From Aliiroseovarius zhejiangensis (GTDB lineage: Bacteria; Pseudomonadota; Alphaproteobacteria; Rhodobacterales; Rhodobacteraceae), in contig NZ_BNCH01000006.1 in the NCBI RefSeq assembly GCF_014656375.1, positions 1-64,000 on the forward strand: a stretch of 64,000 nucleotides of DNA. The letters are read 5' to 3'. The first letter of the stretch is position 1. Each line of letters starts with the position of its first letter. A program made the position numbers and the translations under genes. Below are positions 1 through 7,581 of the stretch, one piece after another. The notes under the pieces are model-generated. The model searched no databases. It was not told where the DNA came from and worked only from the letters and a program-made list of their open reading frames with translations.

Positions 1-13
1 CGTTGCGCTCAGA

Positions 14-49
14 GTGACATTTCTGCTTTGCGAACCAGGTGACATTTCT
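14..49. repeat. Tandem 25-bp-spaced repeats resembling an insertion-sequence end
   Basis: The 11-mer GTGACATTTCT occurs at 14-24 and again at 39-49, a spacing of 25 bases, followed each time by a similar CTxxT stretch. Tandem subterminal repeats of this kind are known at the ends of IS21-family elements. No transposase of that type is visible, because the window starts here. The assignment to an IS end is inference; only the repeat itself is seen. Confidence 0.35.
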
Positions 50-157
50 ACTTGGTTGCAACATGTATATAACCGGAAATTAATCCAAATTGGTGGACCA
101 CTTTCGGGGGGCTACTCCACAACTTGGTCTACCCCCACGGGTGGTCCAGTTTGGTTG

Positions 158-346
158 TTAGTGTATCGTGGTCCTCTGGTCCATGCGAACGATGCTTTCG
201 GATGCGGGCGGACGGTAACTCAAGGCGCTATGCGGCCTGAAGGTACTGCAGTGGATACGCCATTGCTCGATCAGGGTTTGCGCTTCCTGCAGGCTGTAAA
301 AGGCTTCTTCGTTGAGCCGGTCGTCTCGAAACCGCGCGCTGATGCT
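158..346 (-). pseudogene. C-terminal remnant of an IS3-family transposase (OrfB)
   Basis: Read on the minus strand between two in-frame stops, this stretch encodes about 62 residues with the typical end of an IS3 OrfB integrase: an ARFRDDRLNEEAFYSL segment, then EAQTLIEQW and RPHSALSYRPP. The catalytic D and first D/E regions and everything upstream are missing, so it cannot be active. Just beyond the stop (about 91-155) lies TGGACCACTTTCGGGGGG-type sequence that resembles an IS3 terminal repeat. It marks an old insertion next to the SDR gene. Confidence 0.7.
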
Positions 347-435
347 TTACCACTGTCTTGAGAAACGGGGTGATCAGTGCTGGTAAACCAGAACCTCGCG
401 CGAAATGCACGCCGTGATCATTCCAAGGCATGTCC

Positions 436-1107
436 TCACCACACCACCTCTTTCCCTGCCCAGTCAAAGAAGCAGCCGGTGTCTTCCGGGCTCAGCCCCT
501 CCATGACATTCAGCAGGTTGTTGGCTGCGTCGCCGGGCGGGACGGATTTGTGTTGGGGATAGTCTTGGGTGAAGGGTGTGGCGACCGTGCCGGGATGCAG
601 GGCGACGCAGATCAGTTGCTTGTGCGTCCGGCGCAATTCGATCGAGGCGGTTTTGATTAACTGATTCAGCGCCGCTTTTGAGCTGCGATAGGAATACCAG
701 CCGCCCAGCCGGTTGTCGCCAATCGACCCCACTCGCGCTGACAGGGCGGCAAAGACTGCCCGCCGGTCGCGGGGCAAAAGGTGTTTGGCATGTTTCAGGA
801 TAAGCGCCGGGCCAATGGCGTTCACGGCAAACAGCACGGCAAGTTCATCTGCTGTTACGGCTTCGATGGATTTCTCGGGACCGGTCTGTTCGGCCAGAAT
901 GCCCGTGGCGACGATGATCTTGTCAAAGGGACCGTCGAGCTGACCGAACGCGTCGGACACGCTGTCCTCATCGGTGATGTCCAGCCCGTCGTCGGTGCGC
1001 GACAGGCCGGTGACGGCATATCCCCGTTCGGACAGGGCGGTCACAAGGGCCGTCCCCACCCCGCCCGAGGCCCCGATCACCAGCGCGCGTTTGTTTGATT
1101 CTGTCAT
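436..1107 (-). CDS. Short-chain dehydrogenase/reductase (SDR family)
   Basis: A 223-residue SDR, short for the family but complete. The NAD(P)-binding motif GASGGVG is at residues 12-18. A serine in the ALSARVGS strand (S123) and Y140-x3-K144 form the catalytic triad. The C-terminal HPGTVATPF loop is the usual substrate and cofactor lid. It resembles the C-factor/CsgA-like subgroup of small SDRs. The substrate cannot be told from sequence. It is separated from puuD by about 86 bases on the same strand, so it may be read through from puuD, but nothing ties it to purine breakdown. Confidence 0.85.
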   Translation of the reverse strand: MTESNKRALVIGASGGVGTALVTALSERGYAVTGLSRTDDGLDITDEDSVSDAFGQLDGPFDKIIVATGILAEQTGPEKSIEAVTADELAVLFAVNAIGPALILKHAKHLLPRDRRAVFAALSARVGSIGDNRLGGWYSYRSSKAALNQLIKTASIELRRTHKQLICVALHPGTVATPFTQDYPQHKSVPPGDAANNLLNVMEGLSPEDTGCFFDWAGKEVVW

Positions 1108-1193
1108 GACGGGATCTTACGGGGCGCCGCCCGTGCGCGCAAAGGCCCTTGCCGGGACAAGAGCCTTTAGCTGATTGGCATGAGGGGGGTCGG

Positions 1194-2453
1194 TCAGTTC
1201 GACGCGATATAGAAGGGCAAATCCTTGGCCGCGTTCTTGTACCAAGCGATGATTTTTTTGCGTTCTTCTTCTTCCATAAAGGACACGTTGGCCGGTGGCA
1301 TGGCGACCGAGACGCCAGCTTGCAGATAGATCTGGCGTGCGGCGTTGGCGATGTCGCCCGTGGTTTCCAGATGGATGCCCTTGGGCGCGCGGCGGATACC
1401 GTCATAGTAAACCTCGCGCGCATGACACATGGAGCAGCGGCCCAGGACAATGTCCTGGACCTCTTCAAACCCTTCGGCATTTGCGAAGATCTGCTCGGTC
1501 TTGCTCAGCGGGCGGGCTTCGGCCTCTTCCAACGTGTCATTCTCCAACGGTGCGGTGGACAGCCACATGATCATGATGAACAGAACCGCCGTCACCAGCC
1601 ACGTCCACTTGGGGTCACTTGTGCCCGCATGGTTCGAGTTGAAATAGTGCCGAATCGACACGCCCATCAGGAACACCAGCGCTGCGATGATCCAGTTATA
1701 CTCCGACGCAAAGGCCAGCGGATAATGGTTGGACAGCATCAGGAAGATGACCGGCAGCGTCAGATAGTTGTTGTGGGTCGAGCGCAGCTTGGCGATCTTG
1801 CCATACTTGGCGTCCGGCGTGCGGCCTTCCTGCAGGTCTTTCACAACGATGCGCTGGTTGGGCATGATGATGAAGAACACGTTGGCGGTCATGATCGTCG
1901 CGGTGAAGGCACCAAGGTGCAGCATGGTCGCGCGACCGGTGAAGATCTGGTTGTATCCCCAACCCATCGCCACCAGCAGGACGAACAGAAGCACCATCAG
2001 GACGGTCGGATTTTCCGCCAGCGGTGATTTGCACAGACGGTCATAGACCAGCCAGCCGATCGACAGCGACACCGCCGAGATCAGGATGCCCTGCCACAGC
2101 GCCAGGTCAGCTTTCTGCGCGTCGATCAGGTAAAGCTCGCCCCCCACCCAATAAACGATCATCAGAAGCGCCGCGCCTGACAGCCAGGTGGTGTAGCTTT
2201 CCCACTTGAACCAGATCAGGTGCTCGGGCATGTTTTCCGGCGCCACAAGGAACTTGCGGATGTGGTAGAACCCGCCTCCGTGAACCTGCCATTCTTCGCC
2301 GTGCGCGCCCTTGGGCAGATCCGGTGCTTTGCGCAGGCCAAGGTCCAACGCGACAAAGTAAAAGGACGAGCCAATCCAGGCCATGGCGGTGATGACGTGC
2401 AACCAACGGACCGCAAAGGCCAGCCAGTCCCACATGATTGCAAGATCTTGCAT
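1194..2453 (-). CDS. puuD: Urate hydroxylase PuuD (membrane-bound, cytochrome c-linked)
   Basis: A 419-residue protein with an N-terminal multi-pass membrane domain (hydrophobic segments between about residues 8 and 300) and a C-terminal cytochrome c domain. The heme site is C340-S-M-C-H344, with a likely axial Met in AMPPANV near residue 384. PuuD-type enzymes oxidise urate to 5-hydroxyisourate and pass electrons to the respiratory chain rather than to O2 as uricase does. The ATG at 2453 has GGAGG eight bases upstream. It is divergent from the LysR gene and next to HIU hydrolase and PuuE, which carry out the following steps. Confidence 0.92.
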   Translation of the reverse strand: MQDLAIMWDWLAFAVRWLHVITAMAWIGSSFYFVALDLGLRKAPDLPKGAHGEEWQVHGGGFYHIRKFLVAPENMPEHLIWFKWESYTTWLSGAALLMIVYWVGGELYLIDAQKADLALWQGILISAVSLSIGWLVYDRLCKSPLAENPTVLMVLLFVLLVAMGWGYNQIFTGRATMLHLGAFTATIMTANVFFIIMPNQRIVVKDLQEGRTPDAKYGKIAKLRSTHNNYLTLPVIFLMLSNHYPLAFASEYNWIIAALVFLMGVSIRHYFNSNHAGTSDPKWTWLVTAVLFIMIMWLSTAPLENDTLEEAEARPLSKTEQIFANAEGFEEVQDIVLGRCSMCHAREVYYDGIRRAPKGIHLETTGDIANAARQIYLQAGVSVAMPPANVSFMEEEERKKIIAWYKNAAKDLPFYIASN

Positions 2454-2556
2454 AGGGTTTTCCTCCGAGCTTTTGTAAAAAGGTAGCTCAATGAGGGATT
2501 ATCGTATATTGGGAAAAAGTATCTAGCTGCTTCAAAAAAAGCGAAAGAATAGGGCC

Positions 2557-3462
2557 ATGGCCTATCTGGACAACATCAGAACCTTCGTACGCGTCTATGA
2601 ACTGGGCAGCATGTCAGCTGCCGCGCGCGATCTGCGCATCTCGGCGGCGGTCGCGTCTTCGCGAATTTCGCAGCTTGAAGGCCATCTGGGCATTCGCCTG
2701 TTCCAGCGCACCACCCGGCTTCTGAACCCGACCGAACAGGGCAATACGTTCTATAAAGGTGCCAGCAAGATCCTGGAAGCGGTCGAGGCCGCCGAGGCCG
2801 ATATCAGCGACATCACACGGTCGCCACGCGGCACCTTGCATGTCGCCGCCCCGATCGGCATTGCGCAGCGGTTCATCGCGCCTGCGGTGCCGAAATTCAG
2901 GGAAACCTATCCGCTGATCAACATTCGCCTGCGGTCATCGGACCGCAAGCTGGACCTGGCTGCCGAAGGGCTGGACGCCGCCTTTTTCCTGGGTGTGCCC
3001 GAAGACAGCAACCTGCGCATTCGCAAGATCACCGATTGCCCGCGCGTTTTGTGTGCGTCGCCGGAATATATCCGCAACCACGGCATGCCGAAAACCAGTG
3101 ACGAGCTGCGCACCGACATGCATGATTGCCTGAACCTGCGCTATCCGGGCGCGCCCGAGTTTCAATGGCCCTTGCAGTCCGCGGATGGTGTAAAACGTGT
3201 CACTGTGTCGGGGCCGTTCGAGTCGGACCACGGCGAAATCCTGACCAACTGGGCGTTGGGTGGGCATGGGATTGTCTTGAAAACGGTGTTCGAGATCTCG
3301 GACCATCTGGCCAAGGGGCGTTTGGTGCCGGTTCTGACCAACGAACCCCCCCTGCCCATCCAATTGGCCTGCCTTTACATGCACCGCCGCAGGCAGGACC
3401 CGAAGGCCCGCCTGTTCATCGACTTCATGGTGGATCACATTCAGGCGGCAATGCCCAAATAG
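2557..3462 (+). CDS. LysR-family transcriptional regulator, probably of the purine/ureide genes
   Basis: A 301-residue LysR regulator. The winged helix-turn-helix fills residues 1-60 (MSAAARDLRISAAVASSRIS region), and a periplasmic-binding-protein-like effector domain follows from about residue 90. It lies between puuD (divergent) and uraH (convergent), so control of urate and ureide genes is the natural inference. The ligand is unknown. Candidate T-N11-A operators upstream of puuE and the ureidoglycine aminohydrolase gene are described separately. The ATG at 2557 has only a weak AGGG ribosome site. Confidence 0.88.
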   Translation: MAYLDNIRTFVRVYELGSMSAAARDLRISAAVASSRISQLEGHLGIRLFQRTTRLLNPTEQGNTFYKGASKILEAVEAAEADISDITRSPRGTLHVAAPIGIAQRFIAPAVPKFRETYPLINIRLRSSDRKLDLAAEGLDAAFFLGVPEDSNLRIRKITDCPRVLCASPEYIRNHGMPKTSDELRTDMHDCLNLRYPGAPEFQWPLQSADGVKRVTVSGPFESDHGEILTNWALGGHGIVLKTVFEISDHLAKGRLVPVLTNEPPLPIQLACLYMHRRRQDPKARLFIDFMVDHIQAAMPK

Positions 3463-3471
3463 ACCTGACCC

Positions 3472-3825
3472 TTAGCTGCCGCGATAGGTTGAATAGCCGA
3501 AGGGCGACAGCAGCAGGGGCACGTGGTAATGGGCTTCCTCCGACATGCCAAAGCGCAACGGCACCTCGTCAAGGAAGCGCGGGCTTTCCGGCGGCGTGCC
3601 GATGGCATCCAGATACGCACCCGTATGGAACACCAGTTCATAGGTGCCAAGCGCAAACTCGCTGGCGGGCAGGATCTGTTCATCCGTGCGTCCGTCATCG
3701 TTGGTTTTCAGGCTGCGCAAATGGGTGCGTTTGTCGCCCTCGATCCGATACAGGTCGATCTCAAGCCCTTCGGCCGGGCAGCCTCGGGCCGTGTCCAGAA
3801 CATGTGTCGTCAGATATCCGGTCAT
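3472..3825 (-). CDS. uraH: 5-hydroxyisourate hydrolase (transthyretin-like)
   Basis: A 117-residue protein, the normal length for the family. It hydrolyses 5-hydroxyisourate, the PuuD product, to OHCU. The N-terminal TTHVLD motif supplies the catalytic His, the middle has the HTGAYL segment, and the protein ends in the diagnostic YRGS tetrapeptide. There is no signal peptide, so it acts in the cytoplasm. It is convergent with the LysR gene (nine bases apart) and divergent from puuE across a 145-base intergenic region that contains a candidate operator. Confidence 0.95.
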   Translation of the reverse strand: MTGYLTTHVLDTARGCPAEGLEIDLYRIEGDKRTHLRSLKTNDDGRTDEQILPASEFALGTYELVFHTGAYLDAIGTPPESPRFLDEVPLRFGMSEEAHYHVPLLLSPFGYSTYRGS

Positions 3826-3900
3826 GTGGCATCTCCTTCTGAGTTGTCACATTAATGTCCATTCCGTGCCGATCAATACATAGGGAAGCGGCAAAAAGCT

Positions 3901-3932
3901 CTTTCAAAAATTATGCGAAAGTCGCCATAATT
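3901..3932. promoter_or_regulatory. Candidate operator in the uraH-puuE divergent promoter
   Basis: Two overlapping symmetries are seen. CTTTC (3901-3905) and GAAAG (3917-3921) are separated by 11 bases, the classical LysR T-N11-A geometry. AATTATGCGA (3909-3918) and TCGCCATAATT (3922-3932) form a near-perfect palindrome with one extra C. The site lies 40-70 bases before the puuE start. That the neighbouring LysR protein binds here is inference. Confidence 0.45.
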
Positions 3933-3970
3933 ATTTTGCGGTATAAGAAAGAGAAAGAAGGAGATCCGAG

Positions 3971-5386
3971 TTGACACGCTACACCCGTGATATGCGCGGC
4001 TATGGCCCGAACCCGCCCGATCCGCAATGGCCGGGCAATGCCAAGGTCGCGGTGCAGTTTGTGCTGAACTACGAAGAAGGTGCGGAAAACTGCATCCTAC
4101 ACGGCGATGACGCGTCCGAGGCGTTTCTGTCCGACATTCCCGGTGCCGCGCCCTGGCCTGGTAAACGTCACTGGAACATGGAATCGATGTATGAATACGG
4201 TGCGCGCGCCGGGTTCTGGCGTCTGCATCGGCTGTTCACCGGCGCAGGTATTCCGCTGACCATCTATGGCGTCGCCCGCGCGCTGTCGCGCAGCCCCGAA
4301 CAGGTTCAGGCGATGAAGGACGCGGATTGGGAAATTGCCAGCCACGGCCTGAAATGGATCGAACACAAGGACATGCCCGAAGACGCGGAACGCGCCGCGA
4401 TTGCCGAAGCCGTGCGCCTGCATACCGAGGTCGTGGGCGAGCGTCCGCGCGGCTGGTACACGGGCCGCTGCTCGGAAAACACCGTGCGTCTGGCCGCCGA
4501 AGAAGGCGGGTTTGCCTATGTGTCCGATACTTACGACGACGATCTGCCCTATTGGATGGAGGTCGGCGACCGTGATCAACTGATCATCCCCTACACGCTG
4601 GAAGCCAACGACATGCGTTTCGCCACTGCGCCGGGATGGGTCACAGGGCAGGATTTCGGCGACTATCTGATTGATGCGTTCGACACGCTCTATGCCGAAG
4701 GTCAGGCCGGGCGCCCCGCGATGATGAGCGTCGGCCTGCATTGTCGTCTGGTCGGTCGCCCCGGCAAAATCGCTGGTCTGAAACGGTTTATCGACCATAT
4801 TCAGGCCCATGACGGCGTCTGGACCCCGCGTCGCATCGACATTGCCGATCACTGGGCAAAGACCCATCCGCCCCAGCGGTTTGAGCGCCCCAGCCAGATG
4901 GACAAGGCACGGTTTGTGTCGCTTTACGGCTCGATATTCGAACACTCCCCGTGGATAGCCGAACGCGCCTTCGATCTGGAGCTTGGCCCCGCCCATGATA
5001 GCGCCGCAGGTGTGCACAACGCTCTGTCCCGCGCTTTCCGCACCGCGACCGAGGACGAGCGCCTTGGCGTGCTGACCGCGCACCCCGATCTGGCGGGCAA
5101 GCTGGCCGCCGCAGGCCAGCTGACCGCCGAAAGCACCTCGGAACAGGCGGGCGCAGGGCTGGACTTTCTGACCGATGAGGAACGCGAGACCTTCACCAAG
5201 CTCAACACCGCCTATGTGGAAAAGCACGGCTTTCCCTTCATCATCGCGGTGCGCGATCACGACAAGGCGTCGATCCTGGCGAATTTCCACACCCGGATCG
5301 ACAATGATCGTGACACCGAGTTTGCCGAAGCCTGCCGTCAGGTCGAACGCATCGCGCAATTCCGCCTGAAGGATCTGCTTCCGTGA
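3971..5386 (+). CDS. puuE: Allantoinase PuuE fused to OHCU decarboxylase
   Basis: A 471-residue two-domain protein. Residues 1 to about 300 are the NodB/polysaccharide-deacetylase-like PuuE allantoinase (LNYEEGAEN near 33, EIASHGLKW at 121-129, RPRGWYTGR near 158), which opens allantoin to allantoate. Residues about 308-471 are an OHCU decarboxylase with catalytic His in HPDLAGK (H371), SEQAGAGLD at 390-398 and FPFIIAVR, which makes S-allantoin from OHCU. One chain thus does two consecutive steps. The start is TTG at 3971, chosen because AAGGAG lies seven bases upstream. It overlaps the next gene by GTGA. Confidence 0.93.
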   Translation: MTRYTRDMRGYGPNPPDPQWPGNAKVAVQFVLNYEEGAENCILHGDDASEAFLSDIPGAAPWPGKRHWNMESMYEYGARAGFWRLHRLFTGAGIPLTIYGVARALSRSPEQVQAMKDADWEIASHGLKWIEHKDMPEDAERAAIAEAVRLHTEVVGERPRGWYTGRCSENTVRLAAEEGGFAYVSDTYDDDLPYWMEVGDRDQLIIPYTLEANDMRFATAPGWVTGQDFGDYLIDAFDTLYAEGQAGRPAMMSVGLHCRLVGRPGKIAGLKRFIDHIQAHDGVWTPRRIDIADHWAKTHPPQRFERPSQMDKARFVSLYGSIFEHSPWIAERAFDLELGPAHDSAAGVHNALSRAFRTATEDERLGVLTAHPDLAGKLAAAGQLTAESTSEQAGAGLDFLTDEERETFTKLNTAYVEKHGFPFIIAVRDHDKASILANFHTRIDNDRDTEFAEACRQVERIAQFRLKDLLP

Positions 5387-5871
5387 CGCACACGCTATCG
5401 ACACAGCCCCTGACCGCAGCCGCCTTTGCCCCCTTCGGCGAGGTGATCGAGGTATCGGGCACACCTGACAAGATCATAAACCAAGGCATGTGCGGGCGTC
5501 ATCACGACCTCGCCACCCTTGATTTTGCGGATGGTCGCGTCGGGATCAGCCTGTTTGACGCCAAGGCGCGCACCTTTCCCTATTCGGTCGATATGGTCGA
5601 ACGTCATCCCGACGGCAGTCAGGCGTTCATTCCGGTGTCCGGCACGCCGATGCTGGTCGTCGTGGCCGAAGACCGGGACGGTGTGCCGGTAAATCTGCGG
5701 GCCTTCGTTTCGCAGCCCGGCCAATCCATCAACCTGCATCGCGGGGTCTGGCACGGCGTGCTCGCCCCCATCGAAAAACCGGGACAGTTCATCGTCATCG
5801 ACCGCATCGGTGACGGGCCGAACTTGCAAGAACACTGGTTCGACGACCCCTATATCGTCCAGTCAGTCTAA
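5383..5871 (+). CDS. allA: Ureidoglycolate lyase
   Basis: A 162-residue AllA-family protein, the usual length, with a cupin-like fold. Recognisable segments are FAPFGEVIE near the N-terminus, the GVWHGVL metal and substrate region near residue 125, and IVIDRIGDGPNLQEHW near the end. It splits ureidoglycolate into glyoxylate and urea. The GTG start overlaps the puuE stop as GTGA, so the two are translationally coupled. Its glyoxylate is the substrate of the BHC cycle encoded about 14 kb downstream. Confidence 0.93.
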   Translation: MTHTLSTQPLTAAAFAPFGEVIEVSGTPDKIINQGMCGRHHDLATLDFADGRVGISLFDAKARTFPYSVDMVERHPDGSQAFIPVSGTPMLVVVAEDRDGVPVNLRAFVSQPGQSINLHRGVWHGVLAPIEKPGQFIVIDRIGDGPNLQEHWFDDPYIVQSV

Positions 5872-5874
5872 CAG

Positions 5875-5900
5875 GGCACCCCGCCGCAGAAGCGGGGGCC
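5875..5900 (+). terminator. GC-rich intergenic hairpin between allA and the permease gene
   Basis: GGC-a-CCCCGC pairs with GCGGGG-GCC across a seven-base loop, giving nine base pairs with one bulged A. No T-run follows, so it is more likely an attenuating or mRNA-stabilising stem inside the operon than a full terminator. Confidence 0.35.
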
Positions 5901-5932
5901 TAGCGCGAACAGTCTAAATGGGAGGAAACCAC

Positions 5933-7369
5933 ATGGCTGACAACTCGATAGGGACTGCAGAACAACTGCGGGATCCAGATTATACGCCCCCGTTGCACAA
6001 GGCGATTCCGCTGGGCATCCAGCACGTCCTTGCGATGTTCGTGTCGAACGTCACCCCCGCGATCATCGTTGCGGGCGCGGCGGGTTTCGGGTTCGGGTCA
6101 AACTCGCCCGATTTCCCTGAACTGCTCTATCTGATCCAGATGTCGATGCTGTTTGCCGGTGTGGCGACGCTGTTGCAAACCTTCACGCTCGGACCCATCG
6201 GAGCAGCCCTGCCCATCGTGCAGGGCACGTCCTTTGCATTCCTGCCGATCATGATCCCGCTGGTGGCGGGCAAAGGTGTTGACGCGCTGGCGGCGCTGTT
6301 CACCGGGGTCATCATCGGCGGTATCTTCCACGCCTTCCTTGGCACGTTCATCGGCAAGCTGCGCTTTGCCCTGCCCCCGCTTGTCACCGGGCTTGTCGTC
6401 ACAATGATCGGTCTGGCGCTGGTGCAGGTGGGCATCCAGTATGCCGCCGGTGGTGTGCCCGCGATCGGCACCCCGGAATACGGGTCGCTTCTGAACTGGT
6501 CCGCCGCGCTGGTGGTGATCATCGTCACGCTGGGGCTGAAATTCTTCACCCGGGGGATGCTGTCGATCTCGGCGGTGCTGATCGGGCTGATCGTCGGCTA
6601 TGTTTATGCGATCATGATCGGCATGTTGTCGCTGGACGCCATCGCCGGATCATGGAGCAATGCCAGCGCCTTCGCCCTGCCGATGCCCTTCAAATACGGG
6701 TTCGAAATGTCCGCCGCCGCCATCATCGGCTTCTGCCTGATGGCGTTCATCTCGGCGATTGAAACCGTCGGCGATGTGTCCGGGATCACCAAAGGTGGTG
6801 CTGGCCGCGAAGCCACCGACAAGGAAATCCAGGGCGCGACCTATGCGGACGGGGTCGGCACGGCCGTTGCCGGCATGTTCGGCGCGTTCCCCAACACTTC
6901 GTTCAGCCAGAACGTGGGTCTGATCGCCATGACCGGCGTGATGAGCCGCCACGTCGTCACCTGTGGAGCGATCTTCCTGATCATCTGCGGTCTGGTCCCG
7001 AAAGTCGGTGGTGTCATACGCACCGTCCCGATCGAGGTTCTGGGCGGCGGCGTGATCGTGATGTTCGGAATGGTTGTGGCCGCCGGTATCTCGATGCTGT
7101 CGGATGTGGACTGGAACCGCCGCAACATGGTGATCTTCGCGATTGCCCTGTCCATCGGTCTGGGTCTGCAACTTGAGCCGGGCGCCCTTCAGCACCTGTC
7201 GGACACGCCGCGGATCCTGCTGACCTCGGGCCTTCTGCCTGCGGCCCTGATTGCCATCATCCTGAACCTGATTCTGCCGCACGAGCTGGCGGATGAAGCA
7301 ACCGAAGAGGTTTCGGGCGGCCATGCAGGTCACGGGCTTGGCTCGATCCCGCGTGACGATCACGTTTGA
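5933..7369 (+). CDS. NCS2-family purine (urate/xanthine) permease
   Basis: A 478-residue integral membrane protein of the nucleobase:cation symporter-2 family with about 12-14 hydrophobic segments. Family signatures visible are GIQHVLAMFVSNVTPAI near the start, LPIVQGTSFAFLPI, FISAIETVGDVSGI and FPNTSFSQNVGLIAMTGV near residue 310. The ATG at 5933 was preferred over the one at 5918 because GGAGG lies eight bases before it. It follows puuE-allA on the same strand, so urate, xanthine or allantoin-like uptake for this pathway is likely; the exact substrate is not readable from sequence. Confidence 0.9.
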   Translation: MADNSIGTAEQLRDPDYTPPLHKAIPLGIQHVLAMFVSNVTPAIIVAGAAGFGFGSNSPDFPELLYLIQMSMLFAGVATLLQTFTLGPIGAALPIVQGTSFAFLPIMIPLVAGKGVDALAALFTGVIIGGIFHAFLGTFIGKLRFALPPLVTGLVVTMIGLALVQVGIQYAAGGVPAIGTPEYGSLLNWSAALVVIIVTLGLKFFTRGMLSISAVLIGLIVGYVYAIMIGMLSLDAIAGSWSNASAFALPMPFKYGFEMSAAAIIGFCLMAFISAIETVGDVSGITKGGAGREATDKEIQGATYADGVGTAVAGMFGAFPNTSFSQNVGLIAMTGVMSRHVVTCGAIFLIICGLVPKVGGVIRTVPIEVLGGGVIVMFGMVVAAGISMLSDVDWNRRNMVIFAIALSIGLGLQLEPGALQHLSDTPRILLTSGLLPAALIAIILNLILPHELADEATEEVSGGHAGHGLGSIPRDDHV

Positions 7370-7380
7370 TATAAACATAT

Positions 7381-7406
7381 TGGGCGCCCCCGGGCGGGGG
7401 CGTCCA
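7381..7406 (+). terminator. Eleven-base-pair hairpin after the permease gene
   Basis: TGGGCGCCCCC pairs with GGGGGCGTCCA across a four-base loop, with a single G-T wobble. It starts 12 bases after the permease stop and probably ends the puuE-allA-permease transcript. A clear T-run is absent, so it may act partly as an RNA 3'-end stabiliser. Confidence 0.5.
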
Positions 7407-7581
7407 ACACTGCGAAAGATGCTGAACCTGTACTGTTTTTCCTTTTTGCGCGCCTTGCCCCTGACCAGGTGGCCTCAGGTGCGGATGAATTTTCGAACAC
7501 CCCAAAACAGAAACCCGGTGGGAAAATACCGCCTGATGGACCAGTATTGCCCAATGAACCGAACAAAACGGAGACCGCGAC

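Noticed and set aside
14-361. Open frame of 115 codons on the plus strand
   Set aside because: It runs antisense through the IS3 remnant, has no ribosome site and no protein family resemblance.
4097-5464. 455-codon minus-strand frame opposite puuE
   Set aside because: It is an antisense shadow of GC-rich codons; the plus-strand frame shows clear PuuE and OHCU decarboxylase motifs.
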